A DNA stretch of 64,000 nucleotides from Edaphochlamys debaryana. Its lineage: Eukaryota > Chlorophyta > Chlorophyceae > Chlamydomonadales. The DNA lies in contig JAEHOE010000120.1 of assembly GCA_016858145.1 (NCBI GenBank), forward strand, positions 248,001 through 312,000. Direction: 5' to 3'. A model generated the notes under the pieces. The model had not been told where the DNA came from and made no database searches. It saw only the letters and a list, made by a program, of their open reading frames with translations. Positions 52,401 through 64,000 of this stretch are shown here, one piece after another; the first letter of the stretch is position 1, and every line of letters begins with the position of its first letter. A program made the translations under genes and the position numbers.

Positions 52401-55032
52401 CGGAGCAACAGGTGGTCTGGTCTCCACCCCCCACCAGCTCGCTCTGCAGTCCGTCCTCTATGCTGCCTTCCCCTCCTCCCCACTCCCCACTTCCGCTCCC
52501 GCTACCTCTCCCGCTCCCGCACCATCTCCCCCTCCCGCTCTCCCACTCAGCAACACAACCAGTCCCCCCTACCCCCCGGAAAGACGCTCTCCCGCTTTCA
52601 GATTCAAACACCCCCTCCCCCCCCTCTCCCCCCTTCCCCCCCATAGGTCCGCCGTCATGACGGGCGTGATCACGTGGGCGCAGGAGCTCATGTCGGACGC
52701 CCGGCCCGAGGCCTACTCCTGGCCCGACGGGCAGCACCGGCAGAACGAGGCGACCGTGGTGGGGCGAGTCACGTGGGTGTCCCGCAAGCACTTCGAGACC
52801 GCCAACCGACACAGCTTCACCAGCTGGCAGGTAAGCGGGGGTTGAAAGGGGCACAAGGGGGGAGGGGAGGGGGGAGCGGAGGGGTATGGTGGGGGAAGGG
52901 AGAAAGGGGACGGAAGGGGAGCGGAAGGGGATATCGTGCGAGGAAGGCTGGGGCGGCCGGGGGGAAGGGGATGCTACGGGCGCCGGGGGAGGGGAGGGGT
53001 GGAGAGGCGTCAGCTGGTGTGAGTGCGCGCGGGAGACCCCTACGCTCACTCCCAGGCCCAGCCCCCACCCTTTGCACTCTCTTTCCCCCCCCCTTCCCTA
53101 ACCTCCCCCCCCCCCTCCCCCCCAGGCCCAGCGCGTGATCGGCAACGAGGACGCCCTCGTCCCCCGCCTGGCGGCCGCCGTGCAGGAGTGGAACAGCAGG
53201 TCCTGCCTGCGCAACCCCGGGGGGGGCTGCCGCAAGGAGCCGGTGTACTTTGAGTTCGGGACCATGGAGCTGGGCGACCACCGCTGGTACCCGGACCAGG
53301 TGGGGGGGGGCCGGGGGGCTGGGGGGTGATGCAGGGAGCGCTGGAGAGCGGAAGGAGAAATAGAGCGGCAGCCAGCGAGCCCGGGGGGTAAAGGGGGGGC
53401 GTCTTGGGTAAAAGGGGGGCCACCGCTAGTGCCCGGAGCAGGGCTAGGCCGTGAGCCGAGGAAGCTAGGCGCGGCAGGAAGCCGGCCGGCCCCGGGGCGT
53501 CGGAGTCGGAAGCCCGACAGCTCGACGCCCCTCCCTCCCCTCCCTCCCCTCCCTCCCCTCCCTCCCCTCCCTCCCCTCCCTCCCCTCCCTCCCCTCCCTC
53601 CCCTCCCTCCCCTCCCTCCCCTCCCTCCCCTCCCTCCCCTCCCTCCCCTCCCTCCCCTCCCTCCCCTCCCTCCCCTCCCTCCCCTCCCTCCCCTCCCTCC
53701 CCTCCCTCCCCTCCCTCCCCTCCCTCCCCTCCCTCCCCTCCCTCCCCTCCCTCCCCTCCCTCCCCTCCCTCCCCTCCCTCCCCTCCCTCCCCTCCCTCCC
53801 CTCCCTCCCTCCCTCCCCTCCCTCCCCTCCCTCCCTCCCCTCCCTCCCCTCCCTCCCCTCCCTCCCCTCCCTCCCCTCCCTCCCCTCCCTCCCCTCCCTC
53901 CCCTCCCTCCCCTCCCTCCCCTCCCTCCCCTCCCTCCCCTCCCTCCCCTCCCTCCCCTCCCTCCCCTCCCGAACCCGCGTGGTGTGTGGGGCTGTGTGGG
54001 GCCGCTGGCCCTGGGCCGCTGGCCCTGGGCCGTTGGCCGGCTAGCACCGCACCTCACCCCCTTGACCCCTCCCCCTCCCCGACCCTCCCCCCCCCCCCCC
54101 CCCCCCCCACCCCCCTCACCCCCCGCAGCTCCAGATCCTGGCCCGCACCTCGGTGCTGATGGCGGTGCACGGCGCGGGCTGCTTCAACGAGGTGTGGCTG
54201 CGGAGGTCCACGTCCACCATGATCGAGGTGCGCTCGGGGGAGGGGAGGGGAGGGGAGGGGATTGGGGAGGGAAGCGAAGGGATGAGTTATGAAAGCGACG
54301 GACGACGGGGCGAGGGCCGGCGAACCGGACTCGCATCGAGGCTCAGGGCGTTGGGTCGGGAGAGTAAGGGGGAAGGGGAAGGGGAAAGGGGGGAAGGCGG
54401 GCTGTGTCGCCTCCCGCCCGGAGCCCCGCCCGCGGCAGCGGGGAACGGCGGCTTCGGGGTGTGGCCCGCTGCTGGCCCCCTCGTGCCCCCTGTCACCCAT
54501 TGCTCCCCCCCTCCCTCAACCCCTCCTACCCCCCACCCCCCCAGGTGCTGCACAACTCGGCGGGCAACCACCACTACGCCAACATTGCCGCCATGATCGG
54601 ACTGCCGTACATCGACATGGGATCCGCCCATGTGGGTTCGGCACCGCGTCACAAGTCATTAGCAGATCGCTGTACCGGAACCCGGCCTCACAGCTGCGCC
54701 CGGCCAAGCCCGCTGGCCGCTCGGTCGCCCTTGCCCTGATACGCGACCCACATCAAGAGCCCTCAACTCAAGTGCCCCCGACACGCACCAGGGAGCCCTC
54801 GCCCTCTCTTTTCAGCTGCCTCCACTCCTCACAGCGGCCTCCCCCGCTCCGACCTCCGCTGAGCATAAATACACCCTCTCCCCCTCCTCCCCTCCCCCCC
54901 TGTCAGGACCCCGACACCCTCGCCGCCCGCCTCACCCAGGCCATGGACGAGACTGCCGTACGCATGGCTGCCGTACATGAGCGCAAGATGGCGGCGGACA
55001 AGGATGCGGCGGCCATGCTAAGAGGCGGATGA
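49489..55032 (+). CDS. glycosyltransferase family 61 (DUF563-type), Golgi type II
   Basis: Thirteen exons keep phase and give 536 residues: 49489-49746, 49875-49988, 50386-50459, 50817-50886, 51193-51351, 51560-51622, 51907-52020, 52204-52292, 52647-52830, 53126-53299, 54129-54227, 54545-54631 and 54907-55032. The N-terminus (RLLIVASVLIASIADRLAV) is a signal anchor or signal peptide. GT61 landmarks are PVYFVTRMDPTNAFHHFEEV (about 206-226), FFSALLMYDD, RVTWVSRKHF (about 349), VLMAVHGAGCFNEVWL (about 442-457) and HHYANIAAMIGLPYIDM (about 474-490). The family transfers xylose, arabinose or GlcNAc to N-glycans, O-glycans or wall polysaccharides in Golgi or ER; the beta-1,2-xylosyltransferase-like subgroup of N-glycan maturation is the likeliest fit, but sugar specificity cannot be read from sequence. 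The introns after exons 7 and 8 use GC donors (ggag|gcaagc and gcag|gcgagg), forced by phase. Confidence 0.85.
53528..53970. repeat. (CCTCCCTCC)n array of about 49 units in GT61 intron 10
   Basis: A 9-bp unit (cccctccct) repeats almost perfectly for about 440 bases, with two unit-length slips near 53805 and 53830. The opposite strand is a continuous series of G-runs. The long Pro-Leu-Pro and Glu-Gly-Gly open frames across it are artefacts. A poly-C run follows at about 54085-54108 before the acceptor. Confidence 0.98.
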
Positions 55033-56085
55033 GGGCTTGACTGGTGACCCGCGATTATTGAAGGGGGGAGGGCGCGCTGAGGGCCGGCTGAGGGCTGAGG
55101 GCTGAGGGGGCAGGGCTTATGGGGGGAGGACGCGCCTAAAGGCGGATGAGTAGCTGGCCGAGGGCTGACGGATGGTGCGCGCGCCGGATTGTAGGGTCCG
55201 TGGGTACGGGAGGTAGCTGCGGGCAACGGGCTGCCTTGGGACGTTGGGTGGGTGCATGGGGATGGGGGCAGAGGGGGCATCCTGGCGGATTGGGGGGGCC
55301 ACAGGTCGGGGGGTGATCAAGCACCTGGCGCGAGCGGTGTGGAACTGTGGGCTCTGCGAGGTGGCTGGGGCAGGTTGCGGGCTTTGGGGGGGGGTCCAGG
55401 GGATACCCTGGGGTGGGCGCAGATGGGCACGGCACGGCACGGCCCGTAACAGGGGCGGAATGGGGCAAGAGCGGATGTTCGGGGCGGCGAGCTGCGCTCG
55501 CGCGTGGGGCAGCGGCGTGGGTGGCGGAGCGAGGGGCTGCAGCGGGCGCGGCGCGTGAGCACGAGTGCATGGATGCGTGCGTGGCTGCGATGGCGGCGGG
55601 GCGGGGTGGGGGGGGCGCACGTGGGATGGGGGGAGCGGGGCGGGTGATGCGCTGCTGGGGCCCTGTGGCGTGTGGGGCGCCCGAGGCGAGGATGGGGACG
55701 ACCGCGAGGACCGGAGACCGTGCTGGGGAGGCCCCATGACACGACGACGTACAACTGGTCCTGGACTGACAAGGCTCGTGTAATGCTCTTGAGCGTGCAT
55801 GGTTGGGCAGCGGTTGGGCCGAACGGTGCCTCGCGAGCCCGGGCCCGTGCAGGGGGCGGCGGGGAAACGTGCCGCCAAGCGCAGCCGCCAAACCCAGCGC
55901 ATGGCGAGACCTAGTTGACCCGCGTACGCTTCACGCCAACACTATTTCGTTTGTTGTCACTCCTCACGCATAGCGACTGTGCCAGTCGTTTAACCCCTCG
56001 CCCTTTTCCCAGCATTGACCAGGACTTTGCACGGAAGCCACCTCTTTAGTTAGGAATGGGGTAGCACAAGTAACTTATGTTATAG
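55033..56085. other. intergenic, GT61 to MYND gene
   Basis: No gene is recognised. Short repeated phrases (gagggctgagggctgagg at about 55088-55107) lie in the GT61 3' flank. The stretch 55930-56085 is AT-richer and carries the promoter of the next gene. Confidence 0.5.
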
Positions 56086-59000
56086 ATGTCGCGACGCGAG
56101 CGCAAGCTGCCGGCGGACATCCAGGAGCAAAGGCGCCGCGCGACGCTCGTAAATGAGCGAGCCCACATCCTGGGTCTGCAGCTGCAGCTCGCGGCGCTCT
56201 CGGGGCGGATAGATGCGGCGGTGCGGGCGCACGGAGCTCCCACGCCCCAGCAGCAGCTGACCGCGCTGGCCAAGCGGGGCGTGGTGGCTCGGGACCTGGG
56301 TGAGCGGCGCGGATGGCCGTTGGGGGCCCTGGTGCTGGGGGCCTGGGGGCTAGGGCTGGGACTGGCGGTGGGAAGGGCTCAAGGACCAGGGATTGGCGGG
56401 TGAGGAGGGGCGCCCGGGGTGAGGCAGGGCAGGGCAGAGGGCTTTGGCCCAGTCGGGATAGGGTGAACTGGTGGGGGGAAGAGGGCCTCAGGAGCCATTG
56501 CAGGCCCAGCCGACCTACCCCCCCCCACACACACACATAAACTCTCCTCCCCTCCCCCCTCCCCCCCTGCAGAGGCCGCACGCCAGGAGGTGGCGGCGCT
56601 GACCGCCCTGCTCGCCCGCATCACCTCAACGGGCGGGGTGCCGGGCCTCACGCCCCCGGCCCCGGGCTCCCGTGCCGCCCGCACCCCCGCCCCTCCGGCC
56701 TCGGCCCAGCCCTTCCCCGCCTCCTCCTCCGCCGCCACCGCCCAGCCCTCCGCCCAACCGCCGCCGCCGCGCGCCGCCGGATCCAAGCAGTTCGCCGCGC
56801 TGGCGGCGGATCACGTACGGCACTGGCTGGCGCAGGCGGAGGAGGCGGTGGCGGCGCTGGAGGACGTGGCGGCGGCGGCGGGGGGCGGCGGGGGCCCGGG
56901 CGGGGGCATGGGGGCGGACGACGACCCCCACCTAGACGCCCCCGACCCCCCTCCGCCCCGGCCCCCGGGCGGACCCCCCGTGGCCCACTTCATCGGCCGC
57001 ATCCCCCCCGAGCTCACCGCCCACATGGAGCTGCCGTACGTGCCGTACGACGGCGCGGATCCAGGATCCGGGACCTCAGGCTCTGGTTCCGGAGCCGGAG
57101 CCGGGCTGGGATCCAGGCTGGGGTCGAGGTCCCTGTCCGGTCCGGTGCTCGGACAGGGCCCCTCGCCCGGCCCCGGCGCTCCCTCCTCGGCTGGCGGCGG
57201 CGGCGGGAGCGGGTGCTGCACCTGCGGCCGCCCCTCCCCCTCCCCCTACCCCGGCCCTTCATCCTACCCCGGCCCCGGCCACGGGCCCGGCTGCGGCGCG
57301 GTGCAGTGGTCCGCCGCCCCCCTGCTGCGGGACGGCGGCCCCGGGGGGGCGGTGTACGCTGTGGCGGCGCACGAGAGCGCCGAGGCCCTGTGGCCCAGCC
57401 TGGGGGCGGGGGACTGCGTGCTGCTGCTGCCGGGGCGCTACAACTGGCCCGAGGGGAGCGTGACGCTGCGGGCGGCGGTGCGGGTGCTGGGGCTGGGGCG
57501 CACGGTGAGCGGCGGGGTGGGGCGGGGGGGGGTTGGGGGGCTGGTGGGGTGGCGGGTGGGGCGGGGCGGGGGGTCTTCGGGGCCTGGCGCCCGGTACACT
57601 TCGTCCACGCACCCTTTGGTGTGGGTGCGACTGACGAACGCCCCTGGGAGAGCAGCCCCGCTCGGCATCAAACACACCCAGTTAAGCCCTGGGCCCCCTC
57701 CCACGTCCCACCCACCCACCCACCCACCTTTCGATCCCCCCGTTCTCCATCCCCCCCCCGCACCCCCCCATAGCCCGGGGAGGTGGTGATCCACAACGCG
57801 GAGGAAGATGACGTGTTCGTGGAGTGCGACACGCCCCTGGGGCCCACGCCGGGCCCAGGCCCCGGGGCCCCGCCGGGCCCAGCAGCGGGGCCCCAACCGG
57901 GCCCACAGACAACCCCTGCAGCGGCCGGCGGCGCGGACTCAGCCGGGCCCGGGGCAGACGGCGGCTCTGGGGCGGCGGGGCCGGATGGGCCCGGACCCGC
58001 GGAGTCTGGCGCCGGCGGCGGCGGTGACGGCGGCGGCGGCGGGGCTGCCGCTGCCGCTGCCCCGGCGGCGCCCCTTCCCGAGGGGTGGCTGCCCGAGGGG
58101 TCGGGGGTGGTTCTGGAGAACCTGACGCTGCTGGCGCTGGGGGGTTACGAGGGGGCGCTGAGGGTGAGGGGGCGGGTGGGGGTGGATGGGGGGGCCCGGG
58201 GTGGGGGGCTGCCCGCGTGGGAGCCAGGGGGCCGAGGTTACGGCGGGAGGCTCACTGTGCTGGGGCGGCAGGATGGGGGAGGGCCCTGGTACTGGAGCGC
58301 GGAGGGGGCTGTGGGCGTGAGGCTGTGCTGGGGAGCGAGATCCAGGCCAGGCCGCTAGGGCCTGGGGCGAGGGGGTGCAAGGCTGGGGGCTAGAGGGGCT
58401 GGGGGCTAGAGGGGCTGGGGGCTTGAGGGGCTGGGGAGCGGTGCTGACCAGCCCTGGGTTCCGGGGTCTGCTCAGCCCGCCTAGCGCCCCTGCCCTAGCG
58501 TGGTGCCGGCCTGCACCTCAACCCCCTCGCGACCACGGCCTCCCCCTCCCCCTCCCCCCCCCAGGTGGTCCGCGGGCGTACCACGCTGGTGGACGTGGTG
58601 GTGCAGTTCACCATGGGGGGGGTGCAGGTGGGGGGGGGAGGGGGGGAGGGCAAGGGGGGAGGGTACAGGGTGGGTACGGTGGGGATATGGAGAGCGAAGC
58701 GCACAGTACGGGGAGGTGTGCACCCCGCCAAGGCCAGGCAGCCGGGGCCTCCCCGCCTCACCGCATGGCAGGGGGGCAGGACAGGGCAGGGCAGGGCAGC
58801 TCTGGCTGGCCTCCTGTGGCCGGTCCGCCCGGTTCACCGTCCTCAAACCCCCTTCAACCCCCACCCTCGAACCCACCCCTCCCCCTTTCAAACCCCAGGT
58901 GGACAGCGGGGCTCAGCTGGTGCTGGTGGGCGGGCGGGTGGCGGGCGGCGCGACGGCGGGCGTGGCGGTGGCGGCGGGCGGCTGGCTGGAGCTGCGGGGG

Positions 59001-62000
59001 GGCGCCGAGGTGACCCGGTGCGGGGGCGGAGACGACGTGGTGCCTCGGGTGAGGAGGGGGGGGGCGAGGGAGGGGGGGCAAAAGGAGGGGAGAGGACGGA
59101 GTCTAGGGGGCAGAGCGAGGAGGGCGGGGGCGGGGCTAGGTGCGGTGTGCAGGAGCAGGGATACTGTGGGAGTTATGTCGGCCTCTCTCTGACTGCTCCG
59201 CTGGCTCCCCCCCGCCCCCCCCCCACGCCCTGCTGCCCCCCTTCCCCCCGGCAGGACCTGGGCGGGGTGGAGGTGGCGGTGCCCCTGGCCGACTACCCCC
59301 GCCTGGGGCAGCCGGGGGCGGCGGCGCTGCTGCAGGTGGGGGCGGCGGAGGGAGGGGAGGGGCGGGAGGGAGGGGGCGGTGAAGGGGGGTCCGTATTGCG
59401 GCCCTGGGCCCCGGGCCCTCGTACCAGGCTGCCAAGGGGTGCAGCCTGGGGGCTGACTGCCCGCACTGGGCCACAACGCGGGTCCCATCCACCCGACACA
59501 TATCGCCGCCATCCCCCAAGCGACACCGACACCTCTGCGCCCCCGCCCCCGTCCTTCCCTCCCTCCCTCCCTCCGCCCCCGCCCCCGCCCCCGCAGGCGC
59601 ACCGCCACGAGCTGGAGCCCCCGGCACCGGCACCGGCACCGGCCCCAGGGGGCAGCGGCGCAGCTCCCTCGCCCTTTGGGCCCCCGCCCCCCTGCCCCTC
59701 CCCCCCCTCCCCCCCCTGCCCCCCCCTGGAGGGCCTGCTGCCCCGCCTGGGCTCCCTGGCCCCCCCCGCCACCGTGCTGGTGGGGCCGGGCTGCAGCATA
59801 ACGGTGCGGGGGCGGGGGCGTGTGCTGACCTAACGAGTAAGGAGCGAAGCAATAGTCAAAGCGAGACTCTGGCTGAAGCGGGGCGAGGAGCAGAGGGCGT
59901 GGGGGAGGAGCAGGCTGTGGGAGGAGATGGGGTGGAGGGGGTTGGGCAAGGGGGGTTGTGAAGACGAAGTCGGGCTGCGGGGGCAGAGGGCGGGAGCGGT
60001 GGCCGGCTTCCACGGACCCCGGCCTGCTCCTGTAGCGCTGCCCCCCCCCCGCCTTTCCATGCCTTCACGCGTGGGGTCTTGCAATACCTGCTGACACCGC
60101 TCCTGCCCCCCTGTGCTCCCCTCCCCTCCGCCTGCCCCCCTCCTCTCCCCATGCCCCTTTGCCCCCCCCCAGAATGTCCGCGGCTTCGCCATCTCCCTGG
60201 TGAAGCCCCGCACCCTGGCCGCATACCACGAGCTCATCCACAGCGGGGGCCCGGGCGGGGGCGGCGGCGGGGGCGGGGCCGGCGGCGGCTCGGGCGCCGG
60301 CGGCGGCGCAGGTGGCGGCGGCGGCAGCGGGCCCAGCCTGGCGGCGGCGCTGGAGGGCTGCCGGCTGCTGGTGGCGCGCGGGGCCTGCCTGGGCCCGGCC
60401 TGCTCCCGGGGGGCGGTGGGGGTGGTGGAGGCGGAGTACCACGCAATGGACGGAGACGCGGTGGGGCGGACACGTGGGGGAGGGAGGGGGGGCGGAAGGT
60501 TGAGACTGCGCGGGAATGGGGAGGGGGGATAGGCGGAGGCCGAGCGGTGGGAGTACGGGTATGCTGGGGGCGGGCTGGGTGAGACGAGGTCACGGGGAAC
60601 GGGAGGAGGGCAGGGCATCCGCTTTAGCGCGCGTGTCTGTGAAGCCGGCTGGGCCATCCCCCAGGGCATCCGTAACCCCCCGTCGTTCCCTGCCTCGCCC
60701 CTCCTTACCACCACCCCGCCCCCACCCCCCAGGTGAACCGCCGCACCGCCTCCCGCCACTTCCACGCGGTGCAGCTGTCGGCGCGGCAGCTGCAGGTGGG
60801 TGGGGGAGGGCTGCCCGCAGAGGACCGGCCAGCCTTAGATGCGGAGCCATAGGGTGGAGTTGCTGAGGGGAGGGGGACGTGGCGCGGTGGTCCACCTCTT
60901 GCTCTCTTGTCTCCTCGCCTCGTCCCTTCGCTCTCTCTGCCCATGCCTTCCCTCCTTCACCCTCCCCCTTTCCCTCCCCTGACCCCCCCCAGGAGGGCTT
61001 CTGCAGCCCCGGGCGGTGGGACGTGGCGGCATTGCGGGTGCGCGCAGAGGCACACCCCGCGCGGCCGGGGCAGAGGTGGGCGGGGCGATGGGGTGGGGCC
61101 GTGGAGGCGGGGTACCGAGGGATATTTTTTTCGAGCGGGAAACGATAAGGCGGCGGCCGGCGAGCCCGATGCGCACCGAGGTCCAGAGCGGAAGGTCCGT
61201 CGTCGATGCCAGTTGCGGGTCCCAGCGTGGCGAGCTGTGCTGACATAGTGGCGTAGGCTAGAGCGGCTGGACGCTCATCCTAGAGTACTCTGGTGTAGTG
61301 TAGCAGACCGGTGGTGGAAGCTGGCGCGCTTTGCGTGCTTGCCGGCGTGCATTCGGGGCTGCGCTCCGGCCGCAGAGCGCCTCGGCCCCACAACAAACGC
61401 CCAACCCAACCCGGACGTACCTGTGGACGACGCAGGTATCGGGGTACCGAGGGAGGGGCGAGGGGGCGGAGGCGGTCCATGGGTAGCCGCCAGTATTGGC
61501 TCGATGTAGGGTGTCAGGATGGCAGCGGAAGCGGAGAGGATGAGTTGGGCCGGCAGGAAGTGCTGCGCCGGTGCAGGGGAGGCGTCTATTACGGGGTAGA
61601 GTGCGGCTTCACAGTTCCTTCCTGTGCCCTATGCGTCTGCGTGTTTCACCCCCGTGCTGCGTGCGGTTAACGTCTGCCCTCCCTCCTGTCGGGGCCCCCG
61701 GGCTGCGCCACGCAGGGCGACCAAGGTGGAGGTGGCGGCGGCGGCAGCGGCGGCGGCGGCGGCGCACGCCGCCTCCGACGGCGCCGCCGGGCCGTCCGGG
61801 CGGCGCGCAGGCGGCGGCGGCGGCGCGGCGGGCGTTGTGGCGGCTCGGTCCCGGGGCGGCGGCCGCGGCCTCCGGGCCCTGCTGGTGGCGGCGGTGGCGG
61901 CGGCGGCGCGGCGGCAGCGGGGCCTGGGCGCCGCCGCCGGGCGGTTCGACTCCAGAGCCGGCGGCGGCGGCAGCAGCGGCAGCGAGAGCGGGAGCGAGGG

Positions 62001-62961
62001 CGGCAGCAGCGATGAGAGCAGCGGCAGCGGGAGTGGGAGTGGCAGCGAGAGTGGGAGCGGGTACGGCAGCAGCGCGGAAGGGAGCGGAAGCGAGGACGGG
62101 GCGTCTGGACCGGAACACGAGGAGCGGGTGGAGGCGGCAGCGGCGGCAGGTGGCGGCGGAGGCCGAGGCCACACGCCCAACGGAATGGGCCGGACGCCGC
62201 CGCCGCCCCTGCGCGGCTCCGCATCCGCCGCCGCCTCCCCCGCGGCGGGGCCCGGCGGCGAGCAGGGGCCGGCCCCGACCCGGCCGCTCCGCCGCTGCGC
62301 CTTCTGCGGCCGCACCGCCGCGAACCCGGGCGTCCCCGCTGCGGCCTCGGCCCCCTCGGGCCCCGCCCCTGCGCCCCCGGCACCTGCGGCGGAGGCGGGC
62401 CCCGGCCCATCTCGGTCCGCCGGGTCTGAACAGGGTCAGGCGGAGGCGGCGGAAGGGGGCGGCGCTGGGGGCCCCCGGTCAGGTCGTGCCTCGGGCTCTG
62501 GTGCCGAGGGCGGCGGAGGGGAGCACACGGACTCGGGCGGCGCGCCTCTGCCGGAGCCGGAACCAGGGGGGAAGGGGGGCGGCGGGGTGCAGGCCGAGCC
62601 GGGTGGAGGGTGTGCTGGGGCCGCGGACGTGGGGAGGGGGATAGGGGAAGAGGGGTTGGGCAGGCCCAGCCCAGGCCCCAGTGAGGACCCAACCCAGGCC
62701 CAGGCCCAGGCCCAGGTGGGTCCGTCCTCGGCTGCTGGCGGATTGGACCCGGCGGCGGGGCAGGGGGCGGGGGCGGGGCAGGGGGTGGCTGGGAGCGGGG
62801 GCGGCGGCCGGCTGCGGCGCTGCGGCGGGTGCCTGGCGGCGTGGTACTGTGGGGAGGGCTGCCAGCGGGCGCACTGGCCCGAACACGCAGCGGCGTGCAG
62901 GCGCGCCCGGGCGGGGGCCGGGGCGGGCGGCGGTGAGGCTGCCGGTGGCGCTGTCACCTGA
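56086..62961 (+). CDS. large beta-helix-like protein with C-terminal MYND zinc finger
   Basis: Eleven phase-consistent exons encode 1,238 residues: 56086-56299, 56573-57504, 57774-58163, 58565-58627, 58899-59048, 59255-59335, 59597-59803, 60173-60460, 60733-60795, 60993-61075 and 61716-62961. The N-terminus is helical (MSRRERKLPADIQEQRRRA), followed by long Pro/Ala/Gly inserts. Repeated short beta-strand segments then follow with parallel beta-helix character: AGDCVLLLPGRYNW, GEVVIHNAEEDDVFVE, VVLENLTLLALGG, TTLVDVVVQFTMGGVQ, LVLVGGRVAGG, GCSITNVRGFAISL. The last exon is Ser/Gly-rich and acidic. It ends with a MYND finger split by about 170 residues: RRCAFCGRT (about 1017) and RRCGGCLAAWYCGEGCQ with a WPEHAAAC end (about 1190-1212). 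MYND fingers bind Pro-rich peptides, and the F-box/beta-helix proteins are a structural parallel. Cellular role unknown. Confidence 0.75.
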
Positions 62962-64000
62962 GGCCGTGTCAGGGGGTGCAGACCGCTGTGAGGCGGGGTG
63001 CCGTTTGTGAGTGTGGACGTGTTACGTGTTGGAGACCCCCTCTGTCGCGAGCCTCTATCAGAGACAAACCCGTCCTTGTCCAGGCTGCCTTCACACGGGC
63101 GTAGCTTGACCCCCTTGGCTCCGTCCACCCCGTCGCCGCCCACCCCTGCGTACCGTACGTCTAACCTAGACACCAGGGGCCGGGCTCGCAACTATACAAT
63201 TAGGCTTAGCACACCAGGGGCCGGACGGGGCCGATAGCCCGGCAGGCCTCACACGCACACCCCGTCAGCATGCGCGTTTTGCTGCTTGCGTCTTCTGTTG
63301 CTGACCTCGTTGCCATGGCCGGCCGGAGGAGGGGTGGGCCATCCACAGGGCCAGAGCCGAGCCGTCCCTGTGCACGGACCCCAGGGCTCATGTGAGCCCG
63401 CGATCACGACCTTGGTCTTCACGTTATGGCCAGGTTGCGGCCCAACCCCAATCAACAGACCCCAAAGGCAGGGTGTGCAACGGAGTTCAGAGGACGTGTG
63501 TGCCAGCTAACTCGCATCGAGGACGCACCGCTCACAGCGCCAATGTGAGCCCATCGAATGCAGCGCGTCGGCCCCCTGCTTGCCCTGCTTGCAAAATCGA
63601 GCCCTCGTTGCACACTGTATGGACCCCACGGCACAAGAGGGGCCGGTGATCACGACCTCATCCCCACACCGCCACACCGTCTACCACATATCGTACCGTA
63701 CGTTGTCGTACGCTGCGGCCCAACCAACCGTGCCCCAACACACAGTCAGACAGGCACCCACAGGAGTTCAAGCGGGTGTCACGAGGAGACGAAGGACGTG
63801 CGCCACGAACGCATATCGCATGGGAGGGGCAGCAGCGCCCCTCTTTCCCAGCCGCTCACCGCTCCCAGCGCCAGCGTGGGCCTCCGTCTGCCGGCCTAGC
63901 GCCCAGGCGGAACGCCCATGGGGTGCTGAGGCCCACCCGCATGGCCCTCACCTTGACACCCGCGCCCAGGCCCCTCTGCCCCCTAGCCGCGCCTTCCTCG
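62962..64000. other. 3' flank and intergenic, no gene seen
   Basis: Short internal repeats (caggggccggg at about 63173 and 63217; gtacgttgtcgtacg at 63699-63713, a near palindrome). No convincing frame. Confidence 0.5.

Noticed and set aside
53046..54292. Long Glu-Gly-Gly and Pro-Leu-Pro frames over the GT61 intron
   Set aside because: They are translations of the 9-bp array inside an intron whose flanking exons join in phase.

Overview
The window reads as nuclear DNA of a GC-rich, intron-dense green alga (Chlamydomonadales/volvocine type), with a decayed large-DNA-virus insertion at its left end and a repeat-rich, mobile-element-like middle. The assignment rests on very GC-rich multi-exon genes with short introns, C-rich 3' splice sites, long Gly/Pro/Ala low-complexity inserts, and gene content typical of that group. 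The species cannot be told from the sequence. Splice sites, phases and lengths below were worked out by hand from the bases; nothing was searched against a database.

Layout. (1) 1 to about 7250: a visibly more AT-rich, intronless viral block. It holds an MSV199-type gene, an archaeo-eukaryotic primase with a PriCT-2 domain, an SF3 D5-type helicase, a small unknown gene behind a TATA box, a Bro-N gene, and several broken copies of MSV199 and helicase-tail sequences, with palindromic spacers. This is the replication/Bro-like repertoire of nucleocytoplasmic large DNA viruses of algae, here in a decaying endogenous state. (2) About 7.3-11.1 kb: fragments of spliced genes of unknown function and two minisatellites. 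(3) About 11.25-22.95 kb: a segment bounded by related sequences in inverted orientation. Inside are a two-exon reverse-strand fragment, a Gln/Pro-rich protein with a C-terminal Cys cluster, a phage-type DNA N6-adenine methyltransferase fused to a phage/plasmid-type N-terminal domain (broken by one stop and one frameshift), and 4.5 near-identical tandem copies of a 1,666-bp unit that begin where the methyltransferase homology ends. (4) 23-26.3 kb: no recognisable gene; part looks like degenerate structured-RNA or retroelement sequence.

(5) 26.3-63 kb: ordinary host genes. They are a signal-peptide/single-TM protein (-), a multi-pass membrane protein in 9 exons (-), the ribosome-biogenesis factor NOC2 in 19 exons (-), a divergently transcribed TKL/MAP3K-like protein kinase in 6 exons (+), a GT61 glycosyltransferase in 13 exons (+), and a large parallel-beta-helix-like protein ending in a MYND zinc finger in 11 exons (+). 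Every intron boundary given keeps phase across the whole gene, which is the main support for these models.

The viral genes fit together as a replication module (primase plus helicase) with Bro/MSV199 DNA-binding proteins. The host genes show no shared pathway beyond the divergent NOC2/kinase promoter. The items most worth a second look are the methyltransferase plus tandem array inside inverted repeats, and the shuffling of one helicase tail domain among three viral loci.
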